Of a stretch of 64,000 nt of DNA, positions 22,216 to 34,101 are shown piece by piece (within the stretch, counting starts at the first letter, position 1; the number at the start of each line of letters is the position of its first letter). The notes beneath the pieces were generated by a model. It did no database searches, was not told where the DNA came from, and was given only the letters and a program-made list of their open reading frames with translations. Source of the DNA: Tillandsia leiboldiana (Eukaryota; Streptophyta; Magnoliopsida; Poales; Bromeliaceae); contig CM055072.1 of NCBI GenBank assembly GCA_029204045.2, positions 5,698,042 through 5,762,041 of the forward strand, written 5' to 3'. Position numbers and translations under genes: made by a program.

Positions 22216-24168
22216 TTAGAACTTAAGACAAGGAAAGATATCACCTTTCCGAATCCAAAATCGCTGGATTTTGGGTTGTCTTGATTCGTTGTGGCCGGGG
22301 GTTGTCCGCTTTGACTGTTGATCCACCTTAGGTCTTTGCCTCGCAGTGATCCACTTGAATGATTGATGTTGTGGCTCGGACCTTTGGTGGGTTGAGTGAA
22401 CTCCTTTGACTTGATGTGTCTTTTGATTCCGTTGAGTTCGCTCCGTAGATGAAGTTGCCGAAGGACTCTTCTTTCTCTTTTTCGGGCAATTCTTCACCAA
22501 ATGTCCTTCAAGTCCACATAGGTGACAAGTTCTTCCTTTCAATTTCATTGTGGAACTTGAAGCATTCACAGTTTGGTTCTTTTTGAATCCCAAACCAACC
22601 TTGCTTGTTTGACCTAATCCGGACATACATTCAAGTTTCTTGGAACCGGTTGAAATCCTTTGTATGTCGGATTTAAGTTGATGAACTTGCTTGGTCAATG
22701 CTTGATTGGTGACATGTATTTCCTCAAACTGCTTTTCAAGAAAATCAATCTTGTTAATATGGGAATTAACGACCATTTCCGATTGATTTATCTTTTCTTG
22801 GAGGATTTTATTATTATCCAATAAAAGCTCTCGTTCCTCCTCGAGATCATGAAGTTTGATCTTTAAAGCATGATTCTCGTCTTGATCTTCAAGTCGTTGC
22901 TTTCTCAACTTCTTGATGTGTTTGGCCATCTTCTTAGATTCCGCAAGAAGTTGTTGATATGCCTCAACGAGTTCTTCCTCGTCCGACTCCCCCTCACTTG
23001 ATGACTCTCCGCCGGTTGTTGATGTTTCATACAAAATCAAAGGAGTAGAGTTAGTGACTAATGATGATAAACAATTATTAGAAGAGGGAAAATGAGAGGC
23101 ATGAGAAGCAACGATTTTTTCCTCTTTACTTGAGGTTGATTCATTAGAAGTAAAATCGTCCCAAGTTTTCGCTTGCAAAGCCTTCTTTTTATATAATTTC
23201 GGAGTAGGACAATCCGTTGAAATATGGCCGTAGCCTTTGCATCTATAACATCGGATTTCCCCTTCGAATTCATCTTTTTCCTTAGAAGGTTTTGCAAGGA
23301 ATTTGAGGTTAGAGGATTTAGAACCCGATGATCCTTTAGATGGTTTCGTGGATGAAGATCCATCGGTTCGATTCTTCCAAAATTTCCGACGAAATTTCTT
23401 TGTGATCCGCGCCAATTGTTCTTCAAAATCGGCAAAAGAGATTTCATCGTCGGAACTCGATTCGCTATCTTCTTTCTTTGTGGATTTGAATGCAATACCT
23501 GTAAGCTTAGAAGAAGACTTGGAAGAAACTTGATTAGTAGGAAAAGTCAATTCATAAGTTTGCAAAGCACCTACTAATTCCTCAACACTCATCTCATCCG
23601 GATGACTAACGGTTTCAATGGCGGTAACCTTTGCCCTAAACCGTTCCGGAAGAGTCCGAAGTATCTTTCTTACAATTTTCGACTCCGGGATCTTTTCTCC
23701 TAGATTAGCACATGTATTAATTACATCTTGAAGTCTAGTGTAATAATCTGTAAACAATTCATGCTCTTCCATATGAATAGAGTCAAATTGACTTGTAAGC
23801 ATCTGGAGCTTTTGAATTTTTACAAGATTAGTACCCTCATGTGTAATTTTGAGAATATCCCAAATTTCCTTCGCGGTTTCACACGCGGAAATTCTTGTAA
23901 ATTCAGTCGAGGAAAGAGAGTTAAATAAAGCGTTCATACCTTTCCCATTGTAAGAAGATCTTTCAAATTCCTCTTTGGACCATCTAGAGCGAGGTTTTGG
24001 GGTAGTAGAATTTCCTACTTCCTCAACAGGATGCACCCAACCGCATTCCACGGATTGCCATACTCGCTCATCAATTGCGATGAGAAAAGCTCTCATCCGC
24101 ACTTTCCAATAAGCATAATTAGTCCCATCAAAAAGAGGAGGTCTATAAATATTACCACTTTCACCCAT
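22216..24168 (-). CDS. gag: Sirevirus Gag, intact (650 aa)
   Basis: Structural RNA-binding protein of a Ty1/copia Sirevirus. I chose ATG 24168 (MGESGNIYRPPLF) because the frame upstream runs through the primer-binding site and LTR. N-terminal DUF4219/UBN2-type capsid region: PPLFDGTNYAYWKVRM at about residue 10 and a helical body to about 200. CCHC knuckle 1, CYRCKGYGHISTDC, lies at about 305-320. A long coiled coil runs from about 393 to 509. CCHC knuckle 2, CHLCGLEGHLVKNC, is at about 546-560, followed by a basic tail. The frame stops before any protease; no pol follows. Gag alone suggests a protein working on RNA of this and related elements. Confidence 0.9.
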   Translation of the reverse strand: MGESGNIYRPPLFDGTNYAYWKVRMRAFLIAIDERVWQSVECGWVHPVEEVGNSTTPKPRSRWSKEEFERSSYNGKGMNALFNSLSSTEFTRISACETAKEIWDILKITHEGTNLVKIQKLQMLTSQFDSIHMEEHELFTDYYTRLQDVINTCANLGEKIPESKIVRKILRTLPERFRAKVTAIETVSHPDEMSVEELVGALQTYELTFPTNQVSSKSSSKLTGIAFKSTKKEDSESSSDDEISFADFEEQLARITKKFRRKFWKNRTDGSSSTKPSKGSSGSKSSNLKFLAKPSKEKDEFEGEIRCYRCKGYGHISTDCPTPKLYKKKALQAKTWDDFTSNESTSSKEEKIVASHASHFPSSNNCLSSLVTNSTPLILYETSTTGGESSSEGESDEEELVEAYQQLLAESKKMAKHIKKLRKQRLEDQDENHALKIKLHDLEEERELLLDNNKILQEKINQSEMVVNSHINKIDFLEKQFEEIHVTNQALTKQVHQLKSDIQRISTGSKKLECMSGLGQTSKVGLGFKKNQTVNASSSTMKLKGRTCHLCGLEGHLVKNCPKKRKKSPSATSSTERTQRNQKTHQVKGVHSTHQRSEPQHQSFKWITARQRPKVDQQSKRTTPGHNESRQPKIQRFWIRKGDIFPCLKF

Positions 24169-24190
24169 CAAGATAGATAAACCTAAAACC

Positions 24191-24203
24191 CGCTCTGATA
24201 CCA
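24191..24203 (-). promoter_or_regulatory. Primer-binding site, Sirevirus copy 1
   Basis: On the minus strand TGGTATCAGAGCG follows the 5' LTR end (CTACA) after two bases. It matches initiator-methionine tRNA. Copy 2 has TGGTATCAGAG at 32692-32702. Confidence 0.9.
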
Positions 24204-24205
24204 AT

Positions 24206-25576
24206 TGTAGAGTTATGAATCCCAAAGGACTAAATAGGTACTATCAAACAACTAGAGGGGGGGTGAATAGGTGTAATACTTAAAAACTCAATCTCAGTGC
24301 AAAATAAAAACCAATGCGGAAAATAAAAACAGCACACCGAGATATACGTGGAAACTCCAATCCAGGAGAAAAACCACGGGACCAACACGCAATAACAATC
24401 CACTAAGAATAGAAGAATAACAAGGTGATTACCGACTCCACGGACTCAAACCCCTCCTTCAGCTTCTTCGGACCTTGCGCTGACCGGTTGGATATCCACG
24501 CAATAACAATCCCTAAGAAAAGAAGAATAACAAGGTGATTACCGTCTCCACGGATTTAACCCCTCCTTCAATTTCTTGGACCTCGCGCTCCACCGTTTTG
24601 CCCGTCCACTGCTCACGTTCGAATCCACGAACGCACGCTTCGAATCCACGAAACGCCTTTAGCACACCGAATCCACGATGCCACGTCGAATCCACGACGC
24701 AAACTCAGTCGATAAGAATATTGACTTCGATGGTGATCCTCTGCTTAGATTCTCATTGAGGAACCGTAGAAGAAATCTCTAAGCAAAGATTAGATCAATT
24801 CGACAAAAGATATGTTCTTGAAAGAACCATCGAATTGACCTAAAAGAGGCTATGAAGAAGATCGATAAAAACCTAGCCTCTAGGGTTGCTCTCAAGTGTT
24901 TTATAAATTGATCGGCCGTTGCTCCCACGTTTTTGAGAAACCCTAAGTGTCTATTTATAGTTTAGAAACCTTTGGAAAGAGATAAGAATCAAAAACTTAC
25001 CTTATCTGGAAATTTTCAGGACGGCGATCCGGATCGGATTTACTGCGATCCGGATCGTCGTAACGAGATTGACGATTCCAGAAAACCAAGGGTTCGGGAT
25101 CCGGATCGCATTGCCCGATCCGGATCGTTCATACAAATCAGAAAACTTAACATTCGGGATCCGGATCGGAAATTGCATGGATCCGGATCGAAGTCTTGTA
25201 TGAAGCAACAACCTTCGGGATCCGGATCGTTGGCCCTGATCCGGATCCTGAACATGTCCGAACACCAGTTTTTGATTATTATGAAATTAAAAATTCTTCC
25301 AAGTGTTTCTATACTATAAGAAAGTATTCGGATCACCAAAATTATTTAGTTAACCATACCTGATCCTTTTGAATACTTTCTTCTTGAGATTGATGTAACT
25401 GATCCACAATTCTTCAACTTCAATCTTCAAGATTCAAGACACTGAGTGTCAACTTGAGCTCTTGTTGAATCTTCTCTAAGTCTTTGATTGCTGATTGACA
25501 ATTTGATCCCTTTAAGACTCCGACTCAACTCACTGACTTGACTCACGAAATATGCCAATACCAAAATGCCGTAACA
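24206..25576 (-). repeat. Sirevirus copy 1, 5' LTR
   Basis: 1371 bases, nearly identical to 19194-20564 (differences seen at the CACGGG/CACTGG position and at a GTTGCT/GTAGCT position). TATA box at 24951-24960 on the minus strand. This is the promoter copy for the gag at 22216-24168. Confidence 0.92.
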
Positions 25577-25581
25577 TAAGG

Positions 25582-26102
25582 CACAGTTCTATCCCGAGCA
25601 CGTCGAATATCTTGTGAGGAGGCAACTTCGACGGCTCAAGCATACCGGGACGCTCAAGGAGTATGTCAAGGAGTACTCCAAGTTGATGCTGTCCATCACC
25701 AACATGGCGGAAGAAGATCGTCTATTCTTCTTTCTTGACGGACTCCAACCATAGGCGAACAAAGAACTTGTGGGGCGCGACGTGCAAGACGTGGGCTTTG
25801 TAATCACCTTAGCGGAGAAGCTGTCTGAGTATGAGAAAGCGGATCCGTCTCGCGGCAGGACACCCAAAGCGAGCAAGGCTAAGGGTGGGGGGGAACGCCG
25901 CGACCCAAAGGAGCGCAGGGGCCGCAACAAGGGACCTGCGGCGCTATCCAAAAAATTGATGTGCTACGTTTGTGGCGAGAACCATTTGGTGAGGGACTGC
26001 CCAAAGAAAAAATAGGTAAATGTTGTCCAAACTGAGCAGGGTGAGGGCAACACCGAACCAACAAAGATGGGCGCTCTTAGGCTTGTCAACGTGGTTTAGG
26101 GG
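25582..26102 (+). pseudogene. gag: Element D gag, 3' part with one zinc knuckle
   Basis: Gag continues after the Sirevirus with the typical AQFYPEH-like boundary, a capsid C-terminal segment, a TAG near 25754, a basic linker, and a CCHC-type knuckle CYVCGENHLVRDC (X2-X3-X4 spacing) at about 25960-26000. A further TAG ends the frame at 26013-26015. A short linker leads to protease. Confidence 0.85.
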
Positions 26103-26660
26103 TTGGCAAGCAGCACCAAGCCCCTCAACAAAGGACTCCTGTACATCGATGTGATCCTCAACAGCAGGGCCACACGAGCGCTGGTTGACACGGGAGCCAC
26201 TCATAACTTTGTCGCGGAGGTGGAGGCCAAGCGATTAGGCCTTTCCCTCGAGAAGGACACAAGCAGGATCAAGGCCGTCAACTCGCAGGCACAACCTATG
26301 GTGGGGGTGGCTAAAGGCGCGGCAATTACAGTAGGACCTTGGAAGGGCACTGTAAACTTCACCGCCACACCCATCGACGACTTCCAAGTCATATTGGGTA
26401 TGGATTTCTTGGCTTCGTCGAAGACGGTTCCGATGCCACACCTTGGGGCATTAAGCATCATGGAGGAGACATCCCAGTGCATGGTCCTAGCAAGCCAGAA
26501 GAAAACGGTAAGCACCCAGACCCTCTCTGCTTTGCAATTGCGTTGGGGTGTGAACCGTGGTGAGATGACTTACCTTACGGCGATTCGCGAGGTGAGCGAT
26601 GAGGGCCTCGAGGAGGATGGCCTTTCGATGGAGATCGATGCTGTTGTGGCAGAATTCTAG
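26103..26660 (+). pseudogene. Element D protease region
   Basis: Open frame containing the retropepsin active site LVDTGATHNF (about 26180-26212) and the later ILGMDFL segment (about 26391-26412). It cleaves the Gag-Pol polyprotein in intact relatives. The frame itself is continuous, but it is flanked by stops and frameshifts and has no proper start, so it is a domain of a dead polyprotein. Confidence 0.85.
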
Positions 26661-27619
26661 GCCGTCATGCCCAAGGAATTGCTAAAGCAACTTCTACCCA
26701 GGCGGGAGGTGGATCATGCTATCGAGCTTGAGCCAGGAACCAAACCGCAAGCAAAAGCGCCATACTGAATGGCCCCGCTAGACTCGAGGAGCTGCAAAAG
26801 CAGTTGAAGGAACTCCTCGATGTAGGCCTTATTCGACCGTCAAAGGCACCCTATGGAGCACCAGTTTTGTTACAGCGGAAGAGCGATAGAAGCCTGCGGC
26901 TTTGTATAGACTACAGGGCACTCAATAAGGTAACTATTAAAAATAAGTACCCTATCCTTGTGGTTGCAGATCTCTTTGATCAATTGGGCGGAGCAAAATC
27001 CTTCACCAAACTTGACTTTTGCTCCGGATACTACCAAGTGCGAATTGCAGAAGAAGACTAGAAAAAGACCACGTGCGTGATAAGGTATGGGTCCTATGAG
27101 TTCCTTGTCATGCTATTCGGCTTGACGAATGCTCTAGCAATCTTCTACACCCTTATGAACAAGCTGTTCCATCCCTACCTCGATCGCTTTGTGGTGGTGT
27201 ACCTCGACGACATCGTGGTATACAACAACACCTTGGAGGAGCACATCTAACACTTGCGAGCCGTCTTCCAAGTGTTGCAGGAGAACCAGCTGTTCGTCAA
27301 GAAGGAGAAATGTAGCTTTGCGAAGGAAGAGGTACACTTCCTTGGCCACTGGATAGGCCAGGGACAACTCTGCATAGATCAGTAGAAAGTACGAGCCATT
27401 TGTGAATGGGAGACCCCAACAACAGTATCTGAGTTGCGGTCATTCCTTGGGCTTGTCAACTATTATCGGCATTTCATTGCAGGCTACTCTTTGAGAGCAG
27501 CACCCCTTAACGGATCTCTTGAAGAAGAATCACTCATGGGATTGGACCCCTCAATGCGCGGAGGCATTCGAGGACCTAAAGTAGGCGGTGACGGAGGATC
27601 CGGTGCTGCGACTACCTGA
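26661..27619 (+). pseudogene. Element D reverse transcriptase
   Basis: Reverse transcriptase domain in several frames: substrate and fingers segment LIRPSKAPYGAPVLL, then LCIDYRALNKVTIKNKYPI, LDFCSGYYQV and the catalytic YLDDIVVY (about 27193-27225); the thumb continues to RSFLGLVNYYRHF. It is broken by a TGA near 26767, a frameshift near 26780-26790, TAG near 27059, TAA near 27248 and TAG near 27383. The order Gag-PR-RT-RH-IN identifies Ty3/gypsy. Confidence 0.88.
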
Positions 27620-27674
27620 CTGCAGTCGCACCTTTGAGGTACGCACCGATGCCTCAGATTTTGCCATTGGCGGT
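27605..27674 (+). pseudogene. Element D RNase H, 5' part
   Basis: The frame carries the start of RNase H with the catalytic-type TDASDFAIGG motif, cut by Sirevirus copy 2 at 27675. The target-site copy GCGGT is at 27670-27674 and recurs at 34097-34101, where the domain resumes. Confidence 0.85.
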
Positions 27675-29066
27675 TGTAGAGTTATGAATCCCAAAGGATC
27701 TAAATAGGTACTATCAAACAACTAGAGGGGGGGTGAATAGGTGTAATACTTCAAAACTCAATCTCAGTGCAAAATAAAAACCAATGCGGAAAATAAAAAC
27801 AGCACACCGAGATATACGTGGAAACTCCAATCCAGGAGAAAAACCACGGGACCAACACGCAATAACAATCCACTAAGAATAGAAGAATAACAAGGTGATT
27901 ACCGACTCCACGGACTCAAACCCCTCCTTCAGCTTCTTCGGACCTTGCGCTGACCGGTTGGATATCCACGCAATAACAATCCCTAAGAAAAGAAGAATAA
28001 CAAGGTGATTACCGTCTCCACGGATTTAACCCCTCCTTCAATTTCTTGGACCTCGCGCTCCACCGATTTTGCATGCCCACTGCACACGTTCGAATCCACG
28101 AACGCCACTCGAATCCACGAGCACACGTTTCGAATCCACGAAACGCCTTTAGCACACCGACTCCACGATGCCACGTCGAATCCACGACGCAAACTCAGTC
28201 GATAAGAATATTGACTTCGATGGTGATCCTTCGCTTAGATTCTCATTGAGGAACCGTAGAAAAAATCTCTAAGCAAAGATTAGATCAATTCGACAAAAGA
28301 TATGTTCTTGAAAGAACCATCGAATTGACCTAAAAGAGGCTATAAAGAAGAACAATGAAAACCTAGCCTCTAGGGTTTGCTCTCAAGAGTTTTATAAATT
28401 GATCGGTAGAGAACCCACGTTTTTGAGAAACCCTAAACGTCTATTTACAGTTTAGAAACCTTTGGAAAGAGATAAGAATCAAAAACATACCTTATCTGGA
28501 AATTTTCAGGACGGCGATCCGGATCAGATTTATTGCGATCCGGATCGTCGTAACGAGATTGACGATTCCAGAAATACCATGGTTCGGGATCCGGATCGCA
28601 TTGCCCGATCCGGATCGTTCATACAAATCAGAAAACTTAACATTCGGGATCCGGATCGGAAATTGCATGGATCCGGATCGAAGTCTTGTATGAAGCAACA
28701 ACCTTCGGGATCCGGATCGTTGGCTCTGATCCGGATCCTGAACATGTCCGAACACCAGTTTTTGATTATAATGACAATAAAAGTTCATCCAAGTGTTTCT
28801 ACACTATAAGAAGGTATTCGGATCACCAAAATTATTTAGTTAAACATACCTGATCCTTTTGAATACTTTCTTCTTGAGATTGATGTAACTGATCCACAAT
28901 TCTTCATCTTCAATCTTCAAGACTCAAGACATTGAGTGTCAACTTGAGCTCTTGTTGAATCTTTTCTAAGTCTTTGATTGCTGATTGACAATTTGATCCC
29001 TTTAAGACTCCGACTCAACTCACTGACTTGACACACGAAATATGCCAACACCAAAATGCCGTAACA
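27675..29066 (-). repeat. Sirevirus copy 2, 3' LTR
   Basis: 1392 bases, TG...CA, with palindrome array and five CGAATCCACGA-type repeats (about 28088-28190; one unit is CGACTCCACGA). The TATA position reads CTGTAAATAG on the minus strand (28441-28450), a one-base change from the 5' LTR. Confidence 0.9.
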
Positions 29067-30709
29067 ATCTCCCCCTTTGGCAATTTCGTGACAAAACCCA
29101 AAAATACATAAAAGCTCAAAACACTCATCTTAAACCAAAAAATCGAAACTCAATGTCATCACCAAAACATTGATTTTCTTTGCGTGAAAGATCCAATAAA
29201 TACAAAATTACATTTGAACCAAACAGTCCTAGAACATACTCTATGACTTAGGACTTGGAGTCTTAAAGTGATATAATTCCTACAAAACAAAACTCCAAAC
29301 AAAATCAAACGTTAGTCGTTAGAAATTAAAATCCTACATTTGATTCGTCCTTTTGGTTCTTTTGTTTTTCGGCTCTTTCAATTTTTCTTTGTCTCCCCCT
29401 ATCTTGAGCATTTCTAACATGTTGTCCATGTTCTTGAGCATCTATGTTCTCCCCCTTTGTGATACGATCATCATTTTTCGTTCTCCCCCATTTTTCCATT
29501 TTCGTTTGTCCTCTCCTGATGATCTTATCTCCGTCATTTCTCTTCTCCCCCTTTTTGTCACAAATTGTCAAACAGTGAACATACTAGACAAAAGGAAATC
29601 ACTAACAATATTAGTTCATAGAGAAAGAGAGATAAAAGCTCAGTTCTGGTATATAACAAAAATACAGATTCCGTACCTGTACCAGAAAGCAAAAATCAAA
29701 TAATTTCTTGAAACAAATCCAGATTTTAGAATCTTTTCAAATACCGATTTGTATTCCATCAAGAAATCAATTTAAGTGCTTTAAACAGTGAATTCACACA
29801 GATGTCATTCAATCCAATTAATTTCACAAAATTAAAAATATTTACTCCAAAATCATGAAAAATAAAGGTAAAACATTATAAACCGTTTTTCATGTTATAT
29901 TCATCAAACACAAGTCATCAAAAATAATCTTGAGATCCAAAGTCTATCAAGATGTAACGGATTTACAAAGATGACATACGGAGATTTCCAAACGACATCA
30001 ATCTTGAATTCTACCCTTTCAAATTGAGATAATCACTAAAATACCTAAGGGTGGCTCTTTGAGCATCTTTCAACTATCCCACCTTATACCAACCAGGAGA
30101 TTGTTCAAAAAAAAAAAGAGTTTTGCATATAAATCTCCAAATGCTTCAACTAAAGATTTTCTCATAAAATACTATCAAGCATCCATAACATGTGGTAGCT
30201 TCACACACAAACCGGACGACCGGGGTGGCAGCTCTTTCCAACATGTGGTGGTAGTTTTCACACTCCTTTCGGATGTAACTCTTTCCACATCTTTTGCAAA
30301 TTATTTCAATACCCTTGTAAGAATGCAATCTCTTACGTGAAAGAATTATATCCCAAATTTTAGTCTATCGGTTGTCTCACGTTTATCACAATGAATTCAC
30401 ACAACCGAGATAGATTAAGCATCTAAAGATCACACATGATTTTTAAAATTTGATGCTTATAATATCAAAAACTCCTATAATGAAGTATCTTCAGGATTAT
30501 GATTAAGGAGTAAAGTTGATAATCCAAATAAAATTAATTTGGAGTGAATAAAAGTAAAGCCCTTTTTATTCAATGCACTTGTTCAGTAAAAACCCTTTTG
30601 TTCAAAAACAAAGTATAAAAACGAAGAGCATTGAAAAACATGTAATGCAAAGATTAAGAAAGATATGAAGGGAAAACCAATCAAAGCATTACATACAGTC
30701 ATAAGCTAT
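29067..30709 (-). other. Sirevirus copy 2 non-coding 3' region
   Basis: Closely matches 20565-22215, including purine tracts at about 29068-29079, 29394, 29450, 29483 and 29548 (minus-strand GGGGGAG). It has no gene. Confidence 0.8.
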
Positions 30710-32670
30710 TTAGAACTTAAGGCAAGGAAAGATATCACCTTTCCGAATCCAAAATCGCTGGATTTTGGGTTGTCTTGATTCGTTGTGGCCGGGGGTTATC
30801 CGCTTTGACTGTTGGTCCACCTTAGGTCTTTGCCTCGCAGTGATCCACTTGTATGATTGATGTTGTGGCTCGGACCTTTGGTGGTTTGAGTGAACTCCAT
30901 TGAATTGATGTGTCATTTGATTCCGTTGAGTCCGCTCCGTAGATGAAGTTGCCGAAGGACTCTTCTTTCTCTTTTTCGGGCAATTCTTCACCAAATGTCC
31001 TTCAAGTCCACATAAGTGACAAGTTCTTCCTTTCAATTTGAATGTGGAACTTGAAGCATGCACAGTTTGATCCTTTTTAAATCCCAAACCAACCTTGCTT
31101 GTTTGACCTAATCCGGACATACAATCTAGTTTCTTGGAACCGGTTGAAAGCTTTTGTATGTCGAATTTGAGTTCATGAACTTGCTTGGTCAAAGCTTGGT
31201 TGGTGATATGAATCTCCTCAAACTGCTTTTCAAGAAAATCAATCTTGTTAATATGGGAATTAACGATCGTTTCCGATTGATTTATCTTTTCCTGGAGGAT
31301 TTTATTATTATCCAATAAAAACTCCCGTTCCTCCTCGAGATCATGAAGTTTGATCTTTAAAGCATGATTCTCGTCTTGATTCTCAAGTCGTTGCTTTCTT
31401 AACTTCTTGATATGTTTGGCCATCTTCTTAGATTCCGCAAGAAGTTGTTGATATGCCTCAACGAGTTCTTCCTCGTCCGACTCCCCCTCACTTGATGACT
31501 CTCCGCCGGATGTTGATGTTTCATGCAAAATCAAAGGAATAGAGTCAGTGATTAAAGATGATAAGCAACCATTAGAAGAGGGAATATGAGAGGCATGAGA
31601 GGCAACAACTTTTTCCCCTTTACTTGAGGTCGATTCATTAGAAGTAGAATCGTCCCAAGTTTTTCTTGCAAAGCCCTCTTTTTATATGATTTCGGAGAAG
31701 GACAATCCGTTGAAAAATGGTCGTAGCCTTTGCATCGATAGCATTGGATTTCCCCTTCGAAATCATCTTTTTCATTTTCTTTAGAAGGTTTTGCAAAGCT
31801 TTTGAGTTTAGAGGATTTAGAACCCGATGATCCTTTAGAAGATTTCGTGGATGAAGATCCATCGGTTCGATTCTTCCAAAATTTCCGACGAAATTTCTTT
31901 GTGATCCGCGCCAATTGTTCTTCAAAATCGGCAAAAGAGATTTTATCGTCGGAACTTGATTCGCTATCTTCTTCCTTTGTTGATTTGAATGCAATACCTG
32001 TAAGCTTAGAAGAAGACTTGGAAGAAACTTGATTAGTAGGAAAAGTCATTTCATTAGTTTGCAAAGCACCTACTAATTCCTCTACACTCATCTCATCCGG
32101 ATGACTAACGGTTTCAATGGCGGTAACCTTTGCCCTAAACCATTCCGGAAGAGTCCGAAGTATCTTTCTTACAATTTTCGACTCCGGGATCTTTTCTCCT
32201 AAATTAGCACATGTATTTATTACATCTTGAAGTCTAGTGTAATAATCTGTAAACAATTCATGCTCTTCCATATGAATAGAGTCAAATTGACTTGTAAGCA
32301 TCTGGAGCTTTTGAATTTTTACAAGATTAGTACCCTCATGTGTAATTTTGAGAATATCCCAAATTTCCTTCGCGGTTTCACACGCGGAAATTCGTGTGAA
32401 CTCAGTCGAGGAAAGAGAATTAAATAAAGCGTTCATACCTTTCCCATTGTAAGAAGATCTTTCAAATTCCTCTTTGGACCATCTAGAGCGAGGTTTTGGG
32501 GTAGTAGAATTTCCTACTTCCTCAACAGGATGCACCCAACCGTATTCCACGGATTGCCATACCCGCTCATCAATTGCGATGAGAAAAGCTCTCATCCGCA
32601 CTTTCCAATAAGCATAATTAGACCCATCAAAAAGAGGAGGTCTAAAAATATTACCACTTTCACCCAACAT
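30710..32670 (-). pseudogene. gag: Sirevirus copy 2 gag, one frameshift
   Basis: Start ATG 32670 reads MLGESGNIFRPPLFDG, close to copy 1. The frame keeps the capsid region and knuckle 1 (CYRCKGYDHFSTDC), then shifts near 31660-31670, after KRALQ, by a one-base length change in a run of T/A. The remaining frame (31534-30710) preserves the coiled coil and knuckle 2 (CHLCGLEGHLVKNC) to the same C-terminus. Apart from that indel the gene is well kept, so inactivation is recent or the indel is a sequencing error. Confidence 0.88.
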
Positions 32671-32704
32671 GATAGATAAACCTAAAACCCTCTCTGATAC
32701 CAAT

Positions 32705-34096
32705 TGTAGAGTTATGAATCCCAAAGGATCTAAATAGGTACTATCAAACAACTAGAGGGGGGGTGAATAGGTGTAATACTTCAAAACTCAATCTCAGTGC
32801 AAAATAAAAACCAATGCGGAAAATAAAAACAGCACACCGAGATATACGTGGAAACTCCAATCCAGGAGAAAAACCACGGGACCAACACGCAATAACAATC
32901 CACTAAGAATAGAAGAATAACAAGGTGATTACCGACTCCACGGACTCAAACCCCTCCTTCAGCTTCTTCGGACCTTGCGCTGACCGGTTGGATATCCACG
33001 CAATAACAATCCCTAAGAAAAGAAGAATAACAAGGTGATTACCGTCTCCACGGATTTAACCCCTCCTTCAATTTCTTGGACCTCGCGCTCCACCGATTTT
33101 GCACGCCCACTGCACACGTTCGAATCCACGAACGCCACTCGAATCCACGAGCACACGTTTCGAATCCACGAAACGCCTTTAGCACACCGAATCCACGATG
33201 CCACGTCGAATCCACGACGCAAACTCAGTCGATAAGAATATTGACTTCGATGGTGATCCTTCGCTTAGATTCTCATTGAGGAACCGTAGAAAAAATCTCT
33301 AAGCAAAGATTAGATCAATTCGACAAAAGATATGTTCTTGAAAGAACCATCGAATTGACCTAAAAGAGGCTATAAAGAAGAACAATGAAAACCTAGCCTC
33401 TAGGGTTTGCTCTCAAGAGTTTTATAAATTGATCGGTAGAGAACCCACGTTTTTGAGAAACCCTAAACGTCTATTTATAGTTTAGAAACCTTTGGAAAGA
33501 GATAAGAATCAAAAACATACCTTATCTGGAAATTTTCAGGACGGCGATCCGGATCAGATTTATTGCGATCCGGATCGTCGTAACGAGATTGACGATTCCA
33601 GAAATACCATGGTTCGGGATCCGGATCGCATTGCCCGATCCGGATCGTTCATACAAATCAGAAAACTTAACATTCGGGATCCGGATCGGAAATTGCATGG
33701 ATCCGGATCGAAGTCTTGTATGAAGCAACAACCTTCGGGATCCGGATCGTTGGCTCTGATCCGGATCCTGAACATGTCCGAACACCAGTTTTTGATTATA
33801 ATGACAATAAAAGTTCATCCAAGTGTTTCTACACTATAAGAAGGTATTCGGATCACCAAAATTATTTAGTTAAACATACCTGATCCTTTTGAATACTTTC
33901 TTCTTGAGATTGATGTAACTGATCCACAATTCTTCATCTTCAATCTTCAAGACTCAAGACATTGAGTGTCAACTTGAGCTCTTGTTGAATCTTTTCTAAG
34001 TCTTTGATTGCTGATTGACAATTTGATCCCTTTAAGACTCCGACTCAACTCACTGACTTGACACACGAAATATGCCAACACCAAAATGCCGTAACA
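32705..34096 (-). repeat. Sirevirus copy 2, 5' LTR
   Basis: 1392 bases with TATA box CTATAAATAG at 33471-33480 on the minus strand and the eight-palindrome array at about 33546-33770. It is followed on the element side by the primer-binding site at 32692-32702. Confidence 0.92.
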
Positions 34097-34101
34097 GCGG
34101 T

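Larger units (their letters stand above)
19194..25576 (-). mobile_element. Sirevirus-type copia element, copy 1, gag-only
   Basis: A 6383-base element on the minus strand: 5' LTR 24206-25576, primer-binding site 24191-24203, gag 24168-22216, a non-coding region with repeated polypurine tracts 22215-20565, and 3' LTR 19194-20564. It is flanked by TAAGG on both sides. The two 1371-base LTRs differ at only about two positions I can see, so insertion is recent. No protease, integrase, reverse transcriptase or RNase H is present and the internal region (3.6 kb) is too short for them, so mobility must depend on an autonomous partner. Confidence 0.92.
27675..34096 (-). mobile_element. Sirevirus-type copia element, copy 2, gag-only
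   Basis: 6422 bases on the minus strand between GCGGT repeats: 5' LTR 32705-34096, gag remnant 32670-30710, non-coding 3' region 30709-29067, 3' LTR 27675-29066. Same family and same orientation as copy 1, in the same host element. LTRs are 1392 bases and differ from each other at about three seen positions, but differ more from copy 1 (for instance an extra CGAATCCACGA unit). It is a separate recent insertion of a sister lineage, not a local duplicate. It also lacks pol. Confidence 0.92.

Noticed and set aside
23303..23533. Plus-strand frame inside Sirevirus gag (also 31802-32032)
   Set aside because: Shadow of the minus-strand Gag linker; its conservation follows from the real gene.
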